NCBI GenBank assembly: GCA_916610825.1
Contig: OU744448.1
Span: forward strand, 4,007,465-4,071,464
Direction: 5' to 3'
Source of the DNA: Haliclystus octoradiatus
Lineage: Eukaryota; Cnidaria; Staurozoa; Stauromedusae; Haliclystidae
DNA: 64,000 nt
Part shown: in pieces, positions 10,196 through 64,000 of the stretch
Layout: each line of letters starts with the position of its first letter
Numbering within the stretch: the stretch's first letter is position 1
The notes under the pieces: model-generated
The model's input: only the letters and a program-made list of their open reading frames with translations
The model's database searches: none
What the model was told of the DNA's origin: nothing
Position numbers and translations under genes: made by a program

Positions 10196-10987
10196 CTGGA
10201 TTCAAAGCCACTGCATGATAGATTTTCCATCTACCACCTTCATTCCATAAATACCATATTGATCACTTTTTACATTAAAAGTAATAGTCATACTTTCGTA
10301 AAACTGTTCTTTATCTGCGCATATTTCAACAACATAACGAAGAACCTCTCTACATTTCTCTCAGCAAAGCTCAAGCAAGGATATATATTGACTTCAGTTT
10401 AGTGGGGGTTGTTAAGAAAGAGCTTTCTTTTATTTAACAATATCTTTGTTCTGTCTTCTGGGGTGTTTACAATCGCTCTAATTGAACGGTTGCTGTTATC
10501 TGTAGTTGATTTGACACTTAGTGGCGTGGCTGTCGTTACCATGGCATCGCTGCCATACACCATCGATTCACAAATCGATTTCGCAATCTAAGCATGGCTT
10601 TGCGTAACAGAAGTTTCTTCTTATAATCTTCTATCTCTTTTCCAAAGATCAAAGATTTAGACCCATAATTATTATTATCTCCGATTTTTGACTTGAAGCC
10701 CTTTTCTATTGAGATTTGTGTTGGTTCTGCGACAACAGTTCTATCATTTGATGCAACAACATCAGAAAAGATTTTGAATTCACACTATCGGCGGGCTGCT
10801 GGCGTTTAACAAGAAGATAAATGTTTCTTTCACTGTTCTTAAAACTAGCTGCGATCTTTCCAGAAGTACTAGAATCAATAGTGGGAGAACTTTTTAAACA
10901 TCCATTACATATAAATCTCAAAAATTCTGACTTTAACTTCTGTTGAAACCATCTAACCCCTTCAGATAGTACACTGGGCATCAACAT
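10186..10987 (-). pseudogene. Unrecognised decayed coding stretch
   Basis: Minus-strand open pieces, including one of 93 codons (10706-10987) with CNGCLKSS, and another near 10190-10335 reading ICADKEQFYESMTITFNV before a stop, look protein-like but are broken by stops between. The stretch abuts the 86-bp satellite. I do not recognise the family; a dead transposon gene or host pseudogene are both possible. Confidence 0.3.
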
Positions 10988-11259
10988 ACTTTCCAGCTTT
11001 TAAGCTGCGAAAAGGAATACAAGATTTACATGAATAACATGTAACATAATAATTTGTAGAAGTAATAATCTTGAATTGCATACAACTAGAAGTAGTTATC
11101 ATACTGAAGTAATTATTTCAATCTAATGTTGCAGAAAAATAAAAATAAAAAATCTGTATCTGTATAAAATGGAGCGCTATAAAACCACGTCTTAACACGT
11201 AATAAAAAAGCCAAAGAGTTCGTCTTCAACTTGAAAATGAGGTTGTTGAAGCTGAATCG

Positions 11260-12955
11260 GTGAAAAATTCTATTCATTTGTAAATCAAAAATTGAACTCA
11301 CATCCTAAAATTCCATCACTTCAATGTCCAGATGGATCCCTTACTGATGAAAATTCAATCAAATCAACTATTCTGAATTATCAATTTGCAAGTGTTTTTA
11401 CTGTAGACAATGGTGTTATCACGCCGTTTGAAAAGAAAGTTGAATCCAATACACAATTGAACTTTATTGAGTGTTCTTATAGTAAAGTTATGAATGCCAT
11501 CAAAATTCTACCTTCAAAAACATCAAGAACGCCAGATTCCTACCCTGCGTTGTTCTTAAAATCAATAGCAAATGAAATTGCCATACCACTTGCAATGTTA
11601 TTTGAAATATCTTTGAAATCTGCTACTTCTCCTGCTGTATGTGCTACAGCTATTGTCAGCCGCATTTACAAGAAAGGACCTTCCAGATTAGCAGTAAATT
11701 ATCGACCGATATCATTAACTTCAATTATTTGCAAAGTTATGGAGTCTGTTATGGCGATAGACATTCTAAAGTATCTCAAAGCTCATAATTTAATCACTAA
11801 AGAACAGTTTGGCTTTAATTCTCGGAGTTCAACATGTACGCAATTATTAGCTGCTTTAAACCAGTGGTATTCTGCTGTAAATGAGCGTATGAAGGTCGAT
11901 ACAGTTTACATTGATTTTAGCAAGGCTTTTGACACTGTCTTTCATAGTAAATTAATATCAAAATTGAAGGGATATGGCATTAACTATGAACTTTTAAAAT
12001 GGATAGAATCTTATTTGACTGGTCGCACCCAACAGCTAGCTGTCGGGGATTCAACATTGGGAATCCTTACTGTAATAAGTGGTGTACTTCAGTGTTCAGT
12101 TTTATGCCCTCTTCTCTTTATTGTCTAATTAAATGACATTGTAAGCTGCTTGGAACTCAACTGTGGTATAAAACTCCTTGTTGATGATGCTAAGATTCCG
12201 TTTAAAAGATTTACCACTGACAGTACTCCTCTACATTCTACACTTGACAATCTCTCCTCCTGAGCAGAACGCTGGCAACTCAAAATTGCCCAGAAGTAAT
12301 GCTCTGTACTTTCATTTGGGAAATCATCTATTTCGGATGCTACGTATAAGTTAGATGGAAAGGCATCATCACGTTCATCTTCTGTGAAAGATCTTGGAAA
12401 GCAAAAAACCGTTCTTTCCTAATCAAGAAATGCTTTTCCTCAAATAACCCGGAGCTGTTAGTGAAAGCGCTCACAACATACGTCAGACCAATGCTTGAGT
12501 CATCTACGCCAGTCTGGAATCCCTATCTCATCAAGGACATAAATATTTTAGAAAACGTTCAGCGCTCTTTCACAAGATATGTTTGTTTTAAAATTAATTC
12601 TTTCAAGCCCTATGTAGATCGTCTTGCCTACCTCAACCTTGAGTCTCTAGAATTACGCCGCCTCAAGTTTGATCTTCACATGGTCTTCAGAATTTTTAAA
12701 AACTTGATTGACTTGGCTCCAGATGAGTTTTTCACTATTAAACATTCCAAATATTCATTGCGTGGACATTCACTGACGCTTTACCCAACAAAATCATTTA
12801 ACTATGGCTGTTGCAAACATTACTTTGCAAATAGAATAATCAAGCCATGGAACTCTTTTCCTGAAGAAGTTATATCGTCTAGTTCTTTACAAACATTCAA
12901 ATTTAAACTCAATCACGTTAATTTATCACAGTTCTGTAACTTTTCCTAAGTTGCC
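11260..12955 (+). pseudogene. Broken CR1/jockey-like LINE, reverse transcriptase to C-terminus
   Basis: The frame at 11292-12128 carries reverse transcriptase blocks: YRPISLTSIICKVMESV, QFGFNSRSSTCTQLL, VYIDFSKAFDTVFHSKLISK. Where functional elements have G-V-P-Q-G-S-x-L-G-P-L-L-F this copy reads GVLQCSVLCPLLF, and the catalytic box reads LVDDAK after a frameshift near 12130-12200. The frame at 12461-12949 is the usual LINE C-terminus (YVRPMLESSTPVWNPYL, LRRLKFDLHMVF). Probably 5' truncated with no endonuclease. A run of ATAC near 13090-13110 may be the 3' tail. Confidence 0.75.
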
Positions 12956-13110
12956 TGTTAATTATTTCTGATAACATAGTTTTCTTTATATATATATACT
13001 TTTTTTTTTAAAAGTCGCATGTAAGTGAGGATACATTTAGAAATATCCTCCTTTTATTTATTTGCCTGTTAGCCATTGTGCCACAAAATATATACATACA
13101 TACATACATC

Positions 13111-15137
13111 TCATTTATTGTTAAGCTATTATTAAATTCTCTATTGTTTCACGTAAGTAAAGGAATCTCCATAAGAAGGGAATCGTCGATTACACTATAT
13201 TCACTACACCTGAATCCATCGCTCAAAACGAAGTAATTCCATGCGGTACAATCGTTTACAGAAAATCAGAATACAATGGACCTCGTTTTATATTTTTCAA
13301 TAAATTTCTTTCCGTTTTCCGTAAATCGGATGTGTACAACAAAAGTTTACAAAGTAGTTTCGCAAATTACTAATTAGAGTTACTTTAGCATATTTGAATC
13401 AGATAATATGATTTATGTTGAGAAAATATAATAATTAGCTGAAATTCTAATCATGTAACATGCATGTTATACATATTTTGCTAATATCAACACGGTGATT
13501 AACAGTGCTCTTAAGATAAATAATTCCCTAAGACTATTTAACAGAACTTCTTATGGTGTCGTAGCGTGTTCAGGATATATGAAATGGATAATATGATTTA
13601 TGTTGAAAAACTTTTGAAATCAAGTTGAATTTAGTTGAAATTTATGATTGGCTGAATTTCCAATTCTATTATTGATTTAGATTTTATAATTCACAATGTC
13701 TCGTTCTTATAAGCAATTAATTGTTCATAAAATAATTAACTTTAATCCATTGGGAAAGTTTCTGAAATTCTATAGCATACTCATTTGGGTTATATTTATA
13801 AACTACACTATCTTATCCTATAAATATGGTCAAGATCGCTATGATGCTATTGATCCTATACACGCAGACGTAGAACGAACACTAACTTATATATTTAATC
13901 TACTGGCTGATTGATACTCTGCATGTATCAAAGTTTGGTTTAAGCCAATCCTGAGTGTCCTTGCACCCAGACCCCAATTAGAAAAGGTGGCAAAATGAAA
14001 AGTCCGCCTGTTTATGAGTTTTACGATTTTACCATGGTTTTACATATTATATTAATATTACATATTATATATTATAGCAGTTAATGGAAGTTCTTTGTAT
14101 TCGATTTATGTTTAATTGTTCATTAAATCAGCAACTATAGTCAAGTGAGATTGACTTACAATTAGAATTATAGATTGACAGTTAGTCGTCAAAATCATCC
14201 CATCGCGGAGGGATTGAAAATACTGAAATAAATAGTTATTGTAGTTACAGAAAAACCGTCGTCGTCATCGCTATAATCGTTGTATTGATTAATACAATAG
14301 TTTATGAGAAAATTAGAAACAACGAAGTGTTTTCGCTGTTGCCGTTCACCGTTCACGAATATTGGCGCCTTAAGTTGTGCCATTGTGTCATTTTTGTGTA
14401 CTGTCTAAATTCACGAGACTCATATTTCACTTTCCCTACAACGAGTCTTTATAAAGCATAAGTTTTAAGGGATTCAAATGATACGTCATGATGTTTAGTT
14501 AAGGGAAGTCAACCATAAAGTATGTATTCAGTAAAGATCCAATATTTAACCCCCCCCCCACAAGTACGCATCTGTACACTTTTGGGTCACATCCTATTCT
14601 GTTTACGTACTGACAATTCTGCCTAACCCCGCATTTTTACGAATTTTGTCTTGAAAAAAATGCAAATTTACTGTTAATAATAAATTATTACTTAATAGTT
14701 TGCAATGAAAATTGATAATTAATCGCATTTAAATCTCTCAAAATGCCCCAGCGACAGTCAAGTTAGATACGTATTTTGAAGGTTGACACACCTTTTCCAC
14801 ATGTCATGTACGCAGCCGTACTCTAAACAACTTTGCTATGGCGACGATCATCCATAGTGTATTTTTGTTTGTAAAAGTATAACATTTTGGCCATGATCAA
14901 CGACCACGCTCGTAAAATTTCTCTATATCTTTTCTCAAAAAGATTCCTAAATATTTCTTGTGGCTATTGAATAATTTACCACTATAATCTGCATGTTCCT
15001 ATTATGATTACCCATGGGGCAGCGAAAACCTTTCTTATTATTTAACTCAGTTGACCTGTTAAGAAAATGTTCTTGTTTATTGCAAATGTTCGTAGTGTCA
15101 TAAACAAGATTCGATAGACTGACACGCAAATTTTAAG
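13111..15137. other. Intergenic DNA upstream of gene 2
   Basis: No gene recognised. It holds one arm of an inverted repeat (13195-13345), a C-run at 14550-14560 and the presumed gene 2 promoter. No convincing TATA box was found at a fixed distance from the ATG; a 5' UTR exon cannot be excluded. Confidence 0.4.
13195..13345 (+). repeat. Left copy of an inverted repeat pair flanking gene 2 exons 1-2
   Basis: Contains CCATGCGGTACAATCGTTTA, then AATACAATGGACCTCGTTTT and TTTCCGTAAATCGGATGTG. The reverse complement of 17185-17305 matches with roughly 85% identity by eye. Both probably belong to one dispersed repeat family. Confidence 0.55.
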
Positions 15138-63594
<48,457 letters not shown>

Positions 63595-64000
63595 GTAGGT
63601 AGCATGCGCCAAACATCTAAAAGGACACGTTTTGCTGTGCAAAATGTAATTCATAATCATAATAAAGGTATTCATACACCTACTTCATGAATTCTTTATG
63701 AAAATTCATGGCATGCTCAAAAATACCCAATGAAAAATTTGTGAATTGGTTGGTAGACATTAATTGGCCTTTTTTCATTGAATTTTTAATGAGCTGTTCA
63801 TGGGTAAATCATGGACTAGTTTATGCATGTTAGATGATCTGTTTCTGTTGGATGGATGGATCTGTTTTTAAAATGAACTATTCTTGAGGTGTTTGTGAAC
63901 TGTTTGCAAAAGGGTAAACGCCATGTTTTCTATAGAATTTACCGAAAACTTATTAATAATCTAATTTATATTACATAATTAATTAATAGCCAAAGCCTTC

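Noticed and set aside
14195-14383. Antisense 62-codon frame starting MAQLKAPIFVNGERQQRK
   Set aside because: The start looks coding, but the rest is acidic and low complexity, and no donor or matching exon was found. A divergent gene cannot be shown.

Overview
The window is AT-rich eukaryotic (animal) DNA. It has short GT/AG-bounded exons in long introns, many retroelement families, satellites and microsatellites, and no prokaryotic features. The mix of Penelope-like, BEL/Pao, Gypsy-like and CR1/L2-like elements, plus scattered TAGGCCTA-like words, suggests a marine invertebrate, perhaps an invertebrate deuterostome such as a tunicate. That placement is a weak inference.

The host content is two tandem, same-strand (+) paralogous genes. 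I rebuilt them by hand from splice sites; reading phase matches at every junction. Gene 1 enters from the left and ends inside the window (seven exons, 1105-6671). Its last 297 residues carry part of a DUF11-like beta-sandwich, then a region with an Asp-box and tectonin-like strands. Gene 2 starts at 15138 with a signal peptide and runs off the right edge (12 exons to 63594, about 959 codons). Its order is signal peptide, Cys-rich segment, EGF-like module, cadherin-like repeat, then at least three DUF11-like modules alternating with other beta-rich segments. The last two gene 2 exons (62484-62649, 63375-63594) are close copies of the first two visible gene 1 exons, and the shared segment includes intron DNA (1-2440 matches about 61525-64000). 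Across these two exon pairs I count 13 amino-acid replacements (16 replacement bases) against 2 synonymous differences. The first exon pair is more diverged (12/166) than the neighbouring intron (roughly 3%). This suggests a secreted or surface recognition-type protein under diversifying selection. No known gene name can be assigned.

Layout: 1-6671, gene 1 3' part, with introns full of arrays of the palindrome GTTCATGAAC. 6672-15137, intergenic: hairpin MITE, antisense LINE fragment, an 86-bp satellite, an unrecognised decayed coding stretch and a sense LINE fragment. 15138-15603, gene 2 exons 1-2. 15604-28810, a 13.2-kb intron with a 357-bp higher-order repeat and a 179-bp satellite. 28811-34588, EGF, cadherin and DUF11-like exons, with a Penelope-like element and long ATT microsatellites between them. 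35150-42679, a Gypsy-like LTR element (149-bp LTRs, target duplication AATAC) holding a nested BEL/Pao element (37102-41760, 395-bp LTRs, target duplication GCTAC); both lack reverse transcriptase. 43181-45358, two exons. 45359-55898, an intron with MITEs, a direct-repeat pair and an apparently intact two-ORF LINE (48497-54535). 55899-57048, two exons. 57049-64000, a repeat-bearing intron and the duplicated exon pair.

The retroelements sit inside introns and leave the splice junctions intact, so gene 2 appears functional despite introns of up to 13 kb.
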